DNA of 64,000 nt, from assembly GCF_905397435.1 (NCBI RefSeq), contig NZ_CAJPVI010000013.1, positions 98,370 through 162,369 of the forward strand, given 5' to 3'. A model generated the notes under the pieces. It saw nothing but the letters and a program-made list of their open reading frames with translations. It did no database searches and was not told the DNA's origin. This DNA comes from Cupriavidus numazuensis. GTDB lineage: Bacteria; Pseudomonadota; Gammaproteobacteria; Burkholderiales; Burkholderiaceae. Positions 53,032 to 64,000 of the stretch are shown one piece after another. Both the position numbers and the translations under genes were made by a program. How positions within the stretch are numbered: the stretch's first letter is position 1; each line of letters begins with the position of its first letter.

Positions 53032-55812
53032 TCAGGCAGTTCCGCCGATCAGCTTCAGGCCGGCAGGCAAGGCCTCGCCAAATACGCGTCCCTCGTCGGC
53101 CGCATCCAGCTCCACAGCCTCGCGCACCATGGCGATCCAGCTTTGCGGCGCGTTGGCGGCTTCCAGGCGGCGCACGACGGCCGCGCGTACGTCATCGGGC
53201 AGGTCCCGCGTGCGGTCGCCGGTCATGCGTGCGATCTGCGTTGCGGCGAACGCCGCCGGTTCGACCTTCTTCCAGTCGAGCGCCAGGATGGCATCCACCC
53301 ACCGCGCGGCAATGTCGGCCGGCACGACGCCGTGCGCGCTGCCATAGAACGGCCGGCGCGCGCCGATGCGGCCCACGGCCCACCAGCTCTGGTTGTTTTC
53401 CGATGGCTTGCGCAGCCGGGCCAGCAACCATTCGGCGACCTCGATCTTGCGCTCGGCGGGGATGTTCTCGAGCGAACCGGCCAGCCGCACCATGTCGGCG
53501 TACCCGGAACGCGTCGGGCCTGCGGGCTTCTTGTAGTGGGCGCTGCCCGGCGGTTGAAGATAGAAGGCCATGTCGTCGAGCAGGCGCAGTTGCGCGCTCT
53601 CATCGAGGCCGCCTGCTGCACGGCGCCACAGCGTCCACCATTCTGACCAGTTCTGGTTTTCGTTGACGTACTGGATGCCCTGGTCGTACATCGACCACAG
53701 CTGTTCGACGCGCCACTCGTCCAGCGGATAGCCGAAGCCCGGCCGAACGCAATACCCGGCCAGGTTCAGCCAAAGGCGTTCGTGGTCGGCAGTGCGCCGC
53801 CGGCGCTTGGCACGGTCCCAGAAGGCGCCGAACAGTTCGCGCAGCAGCGCGCTGTCCCATTGCTCGCGCGGCCCAAGCAGTTGTTCCAGATGGGCGCGCT
53901 GCCGTTTGACTTCCTTCGGATCGACGCCTTGCGCGCGTGCGCCGAAGGTGCGGTCGATAGCCTCGACGGCTTGCGGCAGCGATGGGTGCAGCGTTTCAGT
54001 CGTCGGTGCTTCGGCTGGCGCTTCATTGCCACGCAACTGGAACTCGAGCCGCCAGCGCTGCGCGGTATCCGCAATCTCGCTGCAGTGGACTTCGAGCGTG
54101 CCGACCTCGGTCAGCGATGTCGTGATCTGCACCGGCGTTTCGCGCGGACCGCTGTTGCCGCGCGTCGGCACGACGGTGGCGATCGGCGGCAGGCGCACGA
54201 AGTCGCCGCCCTCGAGCCCCGTCAATTCGCCGGGCTGGTAGGACGTGTCGGCCACGGAGGAGACCAGATGGAACTGGACCGGATGGCCAAGCCGCAGCGC
54301 GAAGGTGCGGTCCTTCAGGTGAATTTCGTGGCCTTCCTCTGTGCCTTTTGGCAGCAGGCAGATGCCTTGCTGCCCCGATGCGCCGTCATCGAGCACCAGG
54401 AAATAGCTGCGCGGCGAACCACCGCCGATGCGCGGTGCCTGCCCCGCTCGCGCACGCGCATAGGCCACTGCGCCGCGTGCAACGGCGACATCGGGATCGG
54501 CGTTGTGCAGGACATTCATTGGCGACCCGCGCCATGTGCCCAGCGTGTCGGCGATGCGACTCGCCAGCGCTTCGGCACGGAATACCCCACCGTTGAGCAG
54601 CAGCGTGTCGGGCATTGGCAGCGCATCGTCGCCGGTGTGCGGCTGGTCCAGCGCCACGCGCGACTGCGCGGCGTGCTGGCTCAGGAACGCTGCGACGTGT
54701 CGCGTGACGCCTGGGTCGGACGCATACGGGAGGCCGAATTCGACGATGGCGCCGCGCGCGCGGCCGGGCCGCTCGGTGGACGCCACCTTGGGAAAGAAGC
54801 CATCGACAACGAGCTGTTCGACTTCCTGCCGTGTCACCTCCACGGAACGTGCGCCGCCGATCAGCTTCGAGCCGGCACCGAGCAGCGTGACCGTGACCGC
54901 ATCCGGTGCCTGTGCACTCAGCAACTGTTCCTTGGCCGCTCGGCAGCGGGCCACGAGCTGGGACAAGCCCGACGCCGACAGGCGCGCCTGCGTGGGACCG
55001 AGCCGCGCCTCGACCACATGCGCGAGCGCCAGGTCCATGTTGTCGCCGCCGAGCATCAGGTGGTTGCCCACGCCGATCCGCGTGAGTTGCGGCTGCCCGT
55101 CCTGCATGTCGACGCGAATCAGCGTCAGGTCGGTGGTGCCGCCGCCCACGTCGCAGATCAGCACCAGACGAGTTTGCGCGAGCTCGGTATCGAGCGTCTC
55201 GCGATGATGGAACAGCCAGTCGTAGAGCGCGGCCTGCGGCTCTTCGAGCAGACGCAGCGCGGGCAGGCCGGCCATGCGCGCGGCCTCCAGCGTCAGCGCG
55301 CGCGCGCCCTCGTCGAACGACGCGGGCACAGTCAGCACGACGTCCTGTTCTTCAAGGCGGGCGTCGGGGAAGCGATGATTCCACGCGGCAGCCACATAGC
55401 CGAGATAGCTCGCGCTCGCGGCGACCGGCGAGATCTTGCCGACTTCCTCGTCCGCGCCCCAGGGCAGGATGGGTGCGGTGCGATCGACCGAGGCATGCGA
55501 CAGCCAGCTTTTGGCGCTGGCCACAAGCCGGCCCGGCACCTGTGCGCCAAGCGTAGCCGCCAGGCGGCCGAACACGGTGCGACGCGCGGCGGCGCTCGCC
55601 GCCGACTGCCATGGCAACTGTAAATCGTCGCCGCTGATTTCACCGGGCGCCGCGTGGTAGCGAACCGAAGGCAGCAGCGGGCGCGCCGCGACTTCGCCGA
55701 GACCTACGAGCTGGTCGATATCGAAGACGCGGATATCGTCCGATCCAGTCTCCGCATAGGCCACCACGGTATTGCTGGTGCCAAGGTCAATGCCGACGGT
55801 GTACCGCTTCAT
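53032..55812 (-). CDS. Hsp70-family protein with DUF3731-like extension
   Basis: A 926-residue Hsp70-type protein. The N-terminal ATPase has GIDLGTSNTVVAYAE, the DVGGGTTDLTLI phosphate-2 motif, and GVFRAEALASRIADTL. The usual substrate-binding domain is replaced by a beta-rich segment (KDRTFALRLGHPVQF) and a long helical C-terminal region (about residues 620-926) of the DUF3731 type. It follows the shorter Hsp70 by 17 bases. Probably a specialised chaperone acting with that paralogue. Confidence 0.88.
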   Translation of the reverse strand: MKRYTVGIDLGTSNTVVAYAETGSDDIRVFDIDQLVGLGEVAARPLLPSVRYHAAPGEISGDDLQLPWQSAASAAARRTVFGRLAATLGAQVPGRLVASAKSWLSHASVDRTAPILPWGADEEVGKISPVAASASYLGYVAAAWNHRFPDARLEEQDVVLTVPASFDEGARALTLEAARMAGLPALRLLEEPQAALYDWLFHHRETLDTELAQTRLVLICDVGGGTTDLTLIRVDMQDGQPQLTRIGVGNHLMLGGDNMDLALAHVVEARLGPTQARLSASGLSQLVARCRAAKEQLLSAQAPDAVTVTLLGAGSKLIGGARSVEVTRQEVEQLVVDGFFPKVASTERPGRARGAIVEFGLPYASDPGVTRHVAAFLSQHAAQSRVALDQPHTGDDALPMPDTLLLNGGVFRAEALASRIADTLGTWRGSPMNVLHNADPDVAVARGAVAYARARAGQAPRIGGGSPRSYFLVLDDGASGQQGICLLPKGTEEGHEIHLKDRTFALRLGHPVQFHLVSSVADTSYQPGELTGLEGGDFVRLPPIATVVPTRGNSGPRETPVQITTSLTEVGTLEVHCSEIADTAQRWRLEFQLRGNEAPAEAPTTETLHPSLPQAVEAIDRTFGARAQGVDPKEVKRQRAHLEQLLGPREQWDSALLRELFGAFWDRAKRRRRTADHERLWLNLAGYCVRPGFGYPLDEWRVEQLWSMYDQGIQYVNENQNWSEWWTLWRRAAGGLDESAQLRLLDDMAFYLQPPGSAHYKKPAGPTRSGYADMVRLAGSLENIPAERKIEVAEWLLARLRKPSENNQSWWAVGRIGARRPFYGSAHGVVPADIAARWVDAILALDWKKVEPAAFAATQIARMTGDRTRDLPDDVRAAVVRRLEAANAPQSWIAMVREAVELDAADEGRVFGEALPAGLKLIGGTA

Positions 55813-55829
55813 CGCTTATCCGTCAGTCC

Positions 55830-57674
55830 TCAGGCTTGCGCGCCGCCGCGCACGTCGAACTCGACCTTCCAGCGCTCGTCGCTGCCACGGACGGCCTCGA
55901 GTTCGAGCGTGCCGGCTTCGGTCACGCGCGCATGCAGCCTGACCGGCACCACTTCGCCGGGCGTGCGCCCGTCGGCCGGCAGGGTGGCCTGGATTTCCTC
56001 GAGTTCGTGCAGTTCCTCGGGGCCCCAGAAGTCCAGCAGGGTGCCGACCTGGTCCTGGCGGCGTACCGACGAGCCGAAGAACCGGAAATGCACGGGTTCG
56101 CCGACGACCAGGCCAAGTTCCTGCGGCGGCAACTCGGCTTCGGTGCCTTCTTCCATGCCGAACGGTGCCACGCACAGTGCCTGGATCGGCGGCTCGAACC
56201 CTGGCACCGCAGGCATCGACGATTCCACCGCGATGTAGTACGAGCGCGCGGTACCGCCACGGATGCGCACGCCCTTGCCGCGTCGCACATAGCCGTAGTA
56301 CGCGGCGCCGCGTGCCACCGCCAGGTCCAGCTCGGCACCGCCGAGCAGGCGTGCAGGCGCTGCACCTTCCGCGGCGAGCCAGCCGTTCAGGGTCTGCAGG
56401 ATACGGTCCGCCAGCAGTCCGGACTTGAATACGCCGCCATTGAACAGGACCGCGGTCGGATGCAGGAAGGTCGCGCTTTCCCGCTGCGTACCCTGGAACC
56501 CTTCCAGATCGGCGAGTGCACTGACCTGGCGGCCAAGGAACGCGGCCAGGTGCCGCGTGATTGCCGCATCCTGCGCATAGGGCAGGCCAAGCTGCGTCAG
56601 GCCGACGCGCGCACGGCTGACCGGCCGGGCTGCAGCGTCCACCTGCGGGAAGAAGCCTTCCAGGATGATCTGCGTGAGTTCAGTACGCGTAAGGTCCGTA
56701 CGGATCGAGCCGCCGATCAGCTTGGAGCCACGGCTGGGCACGACCAGCGGCACGGTATCGACCGTCGGGTCGGTCAGCAGCGTTTCCTTGGCCGCGCGGC
56801 ACGCATAGGTCAGCGCGCGCAGTTGCCACGGGTCGGCCTGCGTGCCTTGCGCGGCGAGCTTGCGCGCGACCACGTGGGCCAGTGCCAGATCCATGTTGTC
56901 GCCGCCGAGCAGGATATGCTCGCCGACGGCCACACGATGCAGTTCCAGGTTGCCATCACGCTCGATGACCGCGATCAGCGACAGGTCGGTGGTGCCGCCG
57001 CCAACGTCCACGACGAGGATGATGTCGCCAACCTTGACGTCCTTGCGCCACTGGCCACCGCTTTTCTCGATCCAGCTATAGAGCGCGGCCTGCGGCTCTT
57101 CGAGCAGCGTCATGCGCGTGTAGCCAGCGGCCGCGGCGGCCTCTGCGGTGAGTTCGCGCGCGGCCGGGTCGAACGAGGCCGGAATCGTCACCGTCACGTC
57201 CTGCTCGGCGAACGGCGCGTCGGGATGCGCCTGGTCCCACGCTTCGCGCAGGTGAGTGAGATAGCGCACCGATGCCTCGAGCGGCGAGACGCGCGGCACT
57301 TCGGGCGGCGCATCGTTAGGCAGGATCGCGGCGCGGCGGTCCACGCCAGGGTGGCACAGCCAGCTTTTCGCGCTCGATACCAGGCGGATAGGGGTGCCGG
57401 CACCGCGGCTGCGGGCCAACTCGCCCACGGCGAATTCGCGCGTGGCACTCCATGGCAGGGCCAGGTCGCCCGGCGCCAGTTCGCTCTCGTGCGGCAAGTA
57501 CAGGAAGGAGGGCAGCAGGTCGCGTGCTTCTGTCGCGCCCGGTCCGGTCAGCTGCGGGATCGCCAGGACACCCTGGCTGGTCTTCTCGCCGTCACTGCCG
57601 GTCAGGTCGACATAGGACAGGGCGCTGTGCGTGGTGCCCAGGTCGATGCCGATGGAATAGCGGGCGTCGCTCAT
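55830..57674 (-). CDS. Hsp70-family protein, short paralogue
   Basis: A 614-residue DnaK-like protein with GIDLGTTHSALSYVDL, the DVGGGTTDLSLI motif, and GVFKSGLLADRIL. It lacks a typical DnaK lid; the C-terminal part is a short beta domain (VPVRLHARVTEAGTLELEAV). The motif HSALS, where DnaK has NSCVA/NS, marks a divergent subfamily. Stop and start overlap: it begins inside the last codons of the DUF2760 gene (4-base overlap) and is followed by the larger Hsp70. Confidence 0.88.
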   Translation of the reverse strand: MSDARYSIGIDLGTTHSALSYVDLTGSDGEKTSQGVLAIPQLTGPGATEARDLLPSFLYLPHESELAPGDLALPWSATREFAVGELARSRGAGTPIRLVSSAKSWLCHPGVDRRAAILPNDAPPEVPRVSPLEASVRYLTHLREAWDQAHPDAPFAEQDVTVTIPASFDPAARELTAEAAAAAGYTRMTLLEEPQAALYSWIEKSGGQWRKDVKVGDIILVVDVGGGTTDLSLIAVIERDGNLELHRVAVGEHILLGGDNMDLALAHVVARKLAAQGTQADPWQLRALTYACRAAKETLLTDPTVDTVPLVVPSRGSKLIGGSIRTDLTRTELTQIILEGFFPQVDAAARPVSRARVGLTQLGLPYAQDAAITRHLAAFLGRQVSALADLEGFQGTQRESATFLHPTAVLFNGGVFKSGLLADRILQTLNGWLAAEGAAPARLLGGAELDLAVARGAAYYGYVRRGKGVRIRGGTARSYYIAVESSMPAVPGFEPPIQALCVAPFGMEEGTEAELPPQELGLVVGEPVHFRFFGSSVRRQDQVGTLLDFWGPEELHELEEIQATLPADGRTPGEVVPVRLHARVTEAGTLELEAVRGSDERWKVEFDVRGGAQA

Positions 57675-58255
57675 AGCTCGACCTCCGCGGGGGCGATGAC
57701 GGTGGCGTCATGACGCTCGGCCAGGCGCGGCAGCCTGACTTCCTCGGCCTTCCAGCCGCGATGGCTGAGGCTGCCGTGGAACGGCGCGCTGCCGACCACA
57801 TTGCCGGTCAGGCGGACGGCCGTGGCGTCGAAGCCGTCGGCCAGCGTCACGCGGCTGCCTTCGGCTTCGCTGCGTACGGGACGGATCGTGAAATGCTCGC
57901 GCAGCACGGCGCGGCAGCCATCGTGGACGAGACGGGCGGCGCCGCCGATCTCGGTGTCGGTATAGCCGGCAATGTCTTCCTCGACGAAGTCGATGAAGCG
58001 CGCATCGCGCTGGAGCAGTCCCAACAGTTGCAGGGCTGCCACGGGGCTCGCTTCCTTCAGTGCGGGCGCCGGTGCGGGCGCAGCGGGAGCCGGGGTTGCC
58101 ACGGGCGCGGCCACCGGGGCCGGCGCGGCGGCAGGCAGTTCGCCGTTGCGCAGGCGGCGTACGCCGGCAGCCAGTTCACCGTTGCCAAGGATGGCAAAGA
58201 AGGTGCCCACGGCAAGCGAGATCCTGCCGAGGAAAGAGATGTTCGAGTCAGTCAT
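57671..58255 (-). CDS. DUF2760 protein
   Basis: A 194-residue protein: an N-terminal hydrophobic segment (GRISLAVGTFFAILGNGEL), an Ala/Pro-rich linker (about 40-70), and a conserved domain (LQLLGLLQRDARFIDFVEED) typical of DUF2760. It is the first gene of the DUF2760/Hsp70/Hsp70 operon and may anchor or recruit the chaperones. Confidence 0.85.
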   Translation of the reverse strand: MTDSNISFLGRISLAVGTFFAILGNGELAAGVRRLRNGELPAAAPAPVAAPVATPAPAAPAPAPALKEASPVAALQLLGLLQRDARFIDFVEEDIAGYTDTEIGGAARLVHDGCRAVLREHFTIRPVRSEAEGSRVTLADGFDATAVRLTGNVVGSAPFHGSLSHRGWKAEEVRLPRLAERHDATVIAPAEVEL

Positions 58256-58517
58256 GGAAAAACTCCTGTGTGCTCTGTTGCAGGACGAGCTGTCCCGGGC
58301 CGCGGCGAGTCGGCGATGCGGCATGCGATCCGATGCATCGTAACGCTACGCAGCGCATTTCGTGCCGGATGCGCCACACCGGGCCATCCAAGTATTCCAG
58401 CCGGAATTTTGCACTAACCGATATGTCAGCCAGCATGGCATGTGTGATGAACCGGCTATCCATGCGAAAACCGGCAGCCCAAGGGCCGCCGGCATTCGTA
58501 TTCATGGTAAGCGAAAG

Positions 58518-58540
58518 CATCCTGCTGGCTGCAGGATGCC
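58518..58540 (-). terminator. Terminator of rpoD
   Basis: GCATCCTGC (58518-58526) and GCAGGATGC (58532-58540) form a perfect 9-base stem with a 5-base loop. On the minus strand it is followed by TTTC, 11 bases after the rpoD stop. Confidence 0.75.
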
Positions 58541-58550
58541 CCGCCATGGA

Positions 58551-60512
<1,962 letters not shown>

Positions 60513-60996
60513 CTACTGCTGTTTCCTTCGTGATCGCGTTTTGATTGCAGCGCGCACTCATTGCGTGCGTTTTCTGGCCCGCTGTCAAGGCTTCGGACTG
60601 ACATTGGCGTGGCGATGAGCCGAACCCCGGCGTTATGGGCCGGTGAGCAGGGGGCGCATATTCTACAGTGTTTGGTGCGTTGCAGCATACCGGGACGTGC
60701 AAGCGTGGGCTGGACTGCGGGTGAGTCCACTGCAGCCCCATCATTCACGGCCTGTTCCTTGCGCCCCCGTTTGCCGGCCGCACCGACTACCGGCGGCAAA
60801 GCCCGGAAGTCAAAAAATGGCGCCCATCAGGTCCCCGAAGCGCGGACGGCCCTGAATACAGCCTCACCCGGAACCCAAGGATTTGCTGCGACAACCTACT
60901 AGTATACCCCGGGTACGGATTCTGGGTAAGTCGGTTATTGAGTTGTCACGTGACGAAAGGCTTACGCGCAACATCCTGCTGCGTACGGAATAGCAC
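60513..60996. other. Divergent intergenic region, rpoD / PAS-GGDEF
   Basis: A 484-base non-coding stretch. A possible -10 element TAGAAT for rpoD lies on the minus strand at 60665-60660; I see no good -35 at the right distance. The part at about 60895-60960 before the PAS-GGDEF gene is AT-richer and holds GTCACGTGAC, a palindrome. No RNA gene or repeat recognised. Confidence 0.4.
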
Positions 60997-62427
60997 ATGT
61001 ATACTCGCTGCAGGCCCATCTCTGACGTGTGTATGCTTGCACCGCCGACCTCAGAAGACGTACCGACCGCATCGCGATCCCTGGCGCAATCGGCGGAGGG
61101 CCCTGCCGTGGAAGGGGTGTTGCAGGGCGATGATATCGAGACACTTCGCAAGCGCGAACGGCTGCTTGCGCTGGCGATTGCAGGCAGTGGCACTGGAATC
61201 TGGGACCGCAACGTCGTGACCGGCGAAATCCAGTATTCGAGCGGCTGGAAAGCCATGCTGGGCTATGCCGACGGGGAGGTATCCAACCGGATCGAGGACA
61301 GCTACCAGCGTCTTCACCCCGACGATCTCGACTATGTCAAAGCGACGATGCAGGCCCACTTCGAGGGCCATAGCGACAGCTATGAAGTCGAACACCGCAT
61401 CCGTTGCCGCGACGGCAGCTACAAATGGATCTGCAGCCGGGGCAGGGTCGTGGACCGCGACGCATCCGGCCGCGCGCTGCGCATGGTGGGCACGTCCACG
61501 GACATTACCTCGCAGCGAGCGATGTCGGAGAGCCTGCTTGAAGCGGTCAATCTGATCACGAACCTGACAAACGAGGTGCCGGGGCTGGTGTTCCAGTACC
61601 GCTTGGTGCCCGGTGGCCGGTCGTTCTTTCCCTACGCAAGCGCGGGCATCACCGAGATCTACGAACTGACTCCGGCGCAGGTGGCGGCGGATGCGTCGCG
61701 CATCGACGCGCTGATTCACCCGGCCGATCTGGCCGCCTATCGAGCTTCGTTCGACGCTTCGGCGGTGCAGCTTTCGCCGTGGCATCTCGAATATCGCGTG
61801 CAACTGCCAATGCAGGGGCTGCGCTGGCGGCAGGGCGATGCCAGGCCGCAGCGTCTTCCCGATGGCAGCATCCTGTGGCACGGCTTCATTACGGACGTGA
61901 CCGAGCGCAAGCGTATCGAAGCCGAATTGCAGGAGCTTGCGACCATCGACAGCCTGACGGGCTTGCCGAACCGGCGCCATTTCATGGCGCAGATCGAGAC
62001 GCGCCTGGCGAGCCTGCAGGGCGGCCGCGGCGCGGCTACGGCACTCATGATGTGCGACCTGGACCATTTCAAGTCGATCAATGACCGCTGGGGACACGGG
62101 GTCGGCGACCGGGTGCTGCGCCATTTCGGCAGCATCCTGCGCGCGCATTTGCGGCCCGGCGATATGGCCGGGCGTCTCGGCGGCGAAGAGTTCGGAATTC
62201 TGCTCGACGGGGCCGACATGCGCGGCGCGATCGGCGTGGCGCGGCGGATCCAGCAACGCATTGCCGAGTACCCGCTGATCGAGCATGAGCAGCGGATCGA
62301 GTTGACAGTCAGCATCGGTATTGCGCTCATGACCGCGGCCGATGCCAATGCCGAAGCCCCGCTATCGCGCAGCGACCTGGCGCTGTACCGCGCGAAGAAG
62401 GGCGGGCGCAACCGGATCGAATCCTGA
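60997..62427 (+). CDS. PAS-GGDEF diguanylate cyclase
   Basis: A 476-residue soluble signalling protein that should make cyclic di-GMP. Two PAS/PAC units come first (first: GTGIWDRNVVTGEIQYSSGW with PAC ending in GTSTDITSQ; second: VFQYRLVPGG to GFITDVTERK), then the GGDEF domain with DSLTGLPNRRHF, CDLDHFKSINDRWGHGVGD and the active-site GGEEF. No RxxD inhibitory site is obvious five residues before GGEEF. No EAL domain. Start could be ATG 60997 or 61033; neither has a good ribosome binding site. Confidence 0.88.
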   Translation: MYTRCRPISDVCMLAPPTSEDVPTASRSLAQSAEGPAVEGVLQGDDIETLRKRERLLALAIAGSGTGIWDRNVVTGEIQYSSGWKAMLGYADGEVSNRIEDSYQRLHPDDLDYVKATMQAHFEGHSDSYEVEHRIRCRDGSYKWICSRGRVVDRDASGRALRMVGTSTDITSQRAMSESLLEAVNLITNLTNEVPGLVFQYRLVPGGRSFFPYASAGITEIYELTPAQVAADASRIDALIHPADLAAYRASFDASAVQLSPWHLEYRVQLPMQGLRWRQGDARPQRLPDGSILWHGFITDVTERKRIEAELQELATIDSLTGLPNRRHFMAQIETRLASLQGGRGAATALMMCDLDHFKSINDRWGHGVGDRVLRHFGSILRAHLRPGDMAGRLGGEEFGILLDGADMRGAIGVARRIQQRIAEYPLIEHEQRIELTVSIGIALMTAADANAEAPLSRSDLALYRAKKGGRNRIES

Positions 62428-62472
62428 CGCGTTCAGGCCTGCAATCAACCAGGCAAAGAGGGCATCCTGACC

Positions 62473-63354
62473 ATGCGGAATGCACGCACTTCGTTCTTGA
62501 GTGGCCTTGCGCAGAACATGCCCGTGCCGGTTCGGCGCAGCCTTGCCAGCTTTTTCCTTCTGGCCGGCTTTATATCTGTTGGGACGCCATTGGCATGGGC
62601 TGACGAGCCTGTGGCACGCGAGCATGCGAACGTCTGCGCCACCGTGTGGTTCACGCGCGGCGCACGCGTGCAGATGGAGGCTGATGGCTCGATGCCGCTG
62701 TCGCGCCGGACTATATTGCAACCGCCATTGCCCACGGATGCGGGCTGCCAGGCTGACATCGAAATTCATTCCAAGACGGCGCTCGCTGCGTTGATGGGGC
62801 CGCCCGTCGTGACGGAGCAGCAGCAACGGGTGCTGCTCCGGCCCGCGGCAAACGGCGCTCCGCCGAGCATCACTGGCGAGGCAACGGTCAATGCGTGGGG
62901 CAAATACGCACGCCTGTATGGCACCACAAGCATTGACGGGCTGGGTCTGCTGGATAACCAGTACCGCGGCCTGCCGCTGCGAGAAGGCGATGTGATTCCC
63001 GGCGAGTCCGTCGACGCCAGTGCGTCCTTCACTATCTATGCGCGCGAATCCGGTGACGAAGTCGGCAAGCTCGTCGCGCCGCACGCGACTGTTTCGGTGG
63101 CCTCCCGGCGCGTTGGCAAGCGGCAGGTCATTCGCACGGCACTTGGTCTTTCGGAATGCGTGCCGATTGAATATGTGCGTACGACCTCGCTGGGACCGAT
63201 GGTCATCGCGGGCGAGCAGATCCTGACCAAGCCCACGCAGATGCAGGTCACCGACTGGTATTGCCCGGCCCAATCCATCGTTATGCGGCAGGACATCAGC
63301 GAAGAGGGCAAGGTGCAGCACATTCAAACCACAGTGGTCGAGTCGCTGCAGTAG
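62473..63354 (+). CDS. Secreted hypothetical protein
   Basis: A 293-residue protein with a signal peptide (SLASFFLLAGFISVGTPLAWA). The mature part is beta-rich with four Cys that could pair (NVCATVWF, TDAGCQAD, GLSECVPIEY, DWYCPAQ). No domain recognised. It lies 45 bases after the diguanylate cyclase on the same strand, so they may be co-transcribed and functionally linked. Confidence 0.7.
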   Translation: MRNARTSFLSGLAQNMPVPVRRSLASFFLLAGFISVGTPLAWADEPVAREHANVCATVWFTRGARVQMEADGSMPLSRRTILQPPLPTDAGCQADIEIHSKTALAALMGPPVVTEQQQRVLLRPAANGAPPSITGEATVNAWGKYARLYGTTSIDGLGLLDNQYRGLPLREGDVIPGESVDASASFTIYARESGDEVGKLVAPHATVSVASRRVGKRQVIRTALGLSECVPIEYVRTTSLGPMVIAGEQILTKPTQMQVTDWYCPAQSIVMRQDISEEGKVQHIQTTVVESLQ

Positions 63355-63470
63355 GCATTAGGAAGGGGACCTTGGAGTTTGGGTGCGGTCGGCGTCTCCT
63401 TTTGTGCTGCCACCGCATAGAGGCATATTTGTATCCCCAAAGTCTCTTCACGAGCTTTTTAGAAAAAGAC

Positions 63471-63499
63471 TTGCCAGTCGCGAAGTAACGCTTTAGTAT
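63471..63499 (+). promoter_or_regulatory. rRNA operon promoter P1
   Basis: TTGCCA (63471-63476) and TAGTAT (63494-63499) separated by exactly 17 bases, in the AT-rich leader about 400 bases before 16S. Near-consensus for sigma-70. Confidence 0.7.
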
Positions 63500-63611
63500 T
63501 CGCTCCCTTCTGCTGGAGCCGTCGCCGCAAAGCGGCGCAGGCAAAGGCAAAAAGCGGGAACAAGTTCGGCAGGCAAAGCCGCCGGGGAAAAAAGAAATTT
63601 CGCGAAAATGC

Positions 63612-63640
63612 TTGATTAATCGTCGAAAATACTTTAAAGT
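63612..63640 (+). promoter_or_regulatory. rRNA operon promoter P2
   Basis: TTGATT (63612-63617) and TAAAGT (63635-63640) with a 17-base spacer, preceded by an A-rich tract resembling an UP element (about 63590-63610). Confidence 0.65.
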
Positions 63641-63704
63641 CTTGTTTCCCTGCTGCTGACGCAGCAACGCAAACGGCAAAGCCGGTAGCGTAACCCGAAA
63701 GGGT

Positions 63705-63718
63705 GGCTTCTTTAACAA
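63705..63718 (+). promoter_or_regulatory. boxA antitermination site
   Basis: GGCTTCTTTAACAA matches the rRNA boxA consensus (TGCTCTTTAACAA) and lies in the leader between P2 and 16S, where NusB/S10 would load. Confidence 0.85.
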
Positions 63719-63898
63719 TCAAACAACCGATAAGTGTGGGCGCTTGATAATGGATGCGAAAGACTTCGGTCTTTTAGCTCAAAAGTTATCAGTGCTCGCA
63801 CAGTAAAACGTGACTGGGTCTTCGGATCTGGTCAGTCAGTTTTCTGAGAGTGAGCGACCGCTCGAAAGAGCGAGGACCTTCGGGTCCACACAGAGATT

Positions 63899-64000
63899 GA
63901 ACTGAAGAGTTTGATCCTGGCTCAGATTGAACGCTGGCGGCATGCCTTACACATGCAAGTCGAACGGCAGCACGGGCTTCGGCCTGGTGGCGAGTGGCGA
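63899..64000 (+). rRNA. rrs: 16S ribosomal RNA, 5' end
   Basis: The sequence AGAGTTTGATCCTGGCTCAG (27F site, E. coli position 8) starts at 63906, placing the 16S 5' end at about 63899. The following ATTGAACGCTGGCGGCATGC and ACACATGCAAGTCGAACGGC are the universal 16S start. The window ends after about 102 bases. Confidence 0.97.

Overview
The window is high-GC DNA with the gene content of a Burkholderiaceae betaproteobacterium. Cupriavidus or Ralstonia is the most likely source, judging from the Bug-type solute receptor, Burkholderiaceae porins, PQQ/quinoprotein cluster, RpoD with regions 1.1 to 4.2, and a 16S rRNA 5' end that starts in the last 102 bases. An rpoD without its usual dnaG/rpsU neighbours, beside an rRNA operon and surrounded by accessory catabolic genes, would suit a secondary chromosome. 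That is inference.

Layout. 1-627: partial MFS transporter. 886-7320: TetR-controlled catabolic operon on the minus strand (aromatic-acid-type MFS, cyclase/formamidase-like hydrolase, fumarylacetoacetase, porin remnant, CocE/NonD hydrolase), with two palindromic operators facing the TetR gene. 7501-9556: small secreted protein and aspartate ammonia-lyase. 9624-21337: a complete quinoprotein alcohol-oxidation island. It has a Ca-type PQQ dehydrogenase, three c-type cytochromes, cytochrome b561, a pentapeptide-repeat protein, pqqABCDE (pqqA is only 24 residues) and an AcoR-like sigma-54 activator. I can read four GG-N10-GC sigma-54 promoters in it, so enzyme, cofactor and electron carriers look like one regulon. 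A repeat-bounded 0.9 kb non-coding block lies between the two converging operons.

21381-27978: exported argininosuccinate-lyase-like protein, hemerythrin, porin, PBP1A and a glycine-zipper protein. 28135-34844: an overlapping two-gene unit encoding an M48 metallopeptidase and an 1835-residue protein with a degenerate kinase-like domain, DUF4011, an SF1 (COG1112-type) helicase, a decayed endonuclease-like segment and a WGR domain. This is the best candidate here for an undescribed, possibly anti-phage, system. 34853-39747: HisN-type phosphatase, membrane protein, MFS transporter, histone H1-like protein, hypothetical protein and ferredoxin-NADP reductase.

39883-44704: a Bug receptor/SDR/FAH-family hydrolase/2-hydroxyacid dehydrogenase operon divergent from a HTH-citrate synthase fusion. 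44892-48198: a two-gene acid peptidase unit (S53 sedolisin and S10 carboxypeptidase, neither with a signal peptide). 48427-50048: amidotransferase, CBS protein and small His-rich membrane protein. 50085-51980: fluoride-resistance unit (fluoride riboswitch, CLC-F antiporter, DUF190). 52046-58255: EamA transporter and a three-gene Hsp70/Hsp70/DUF2760 operon. 58551-64000: rpoD, a PAS-GGDEF protein, a secreted hypothetical protein, and the rRNA promoter/leader with the start of 16S rRNA.
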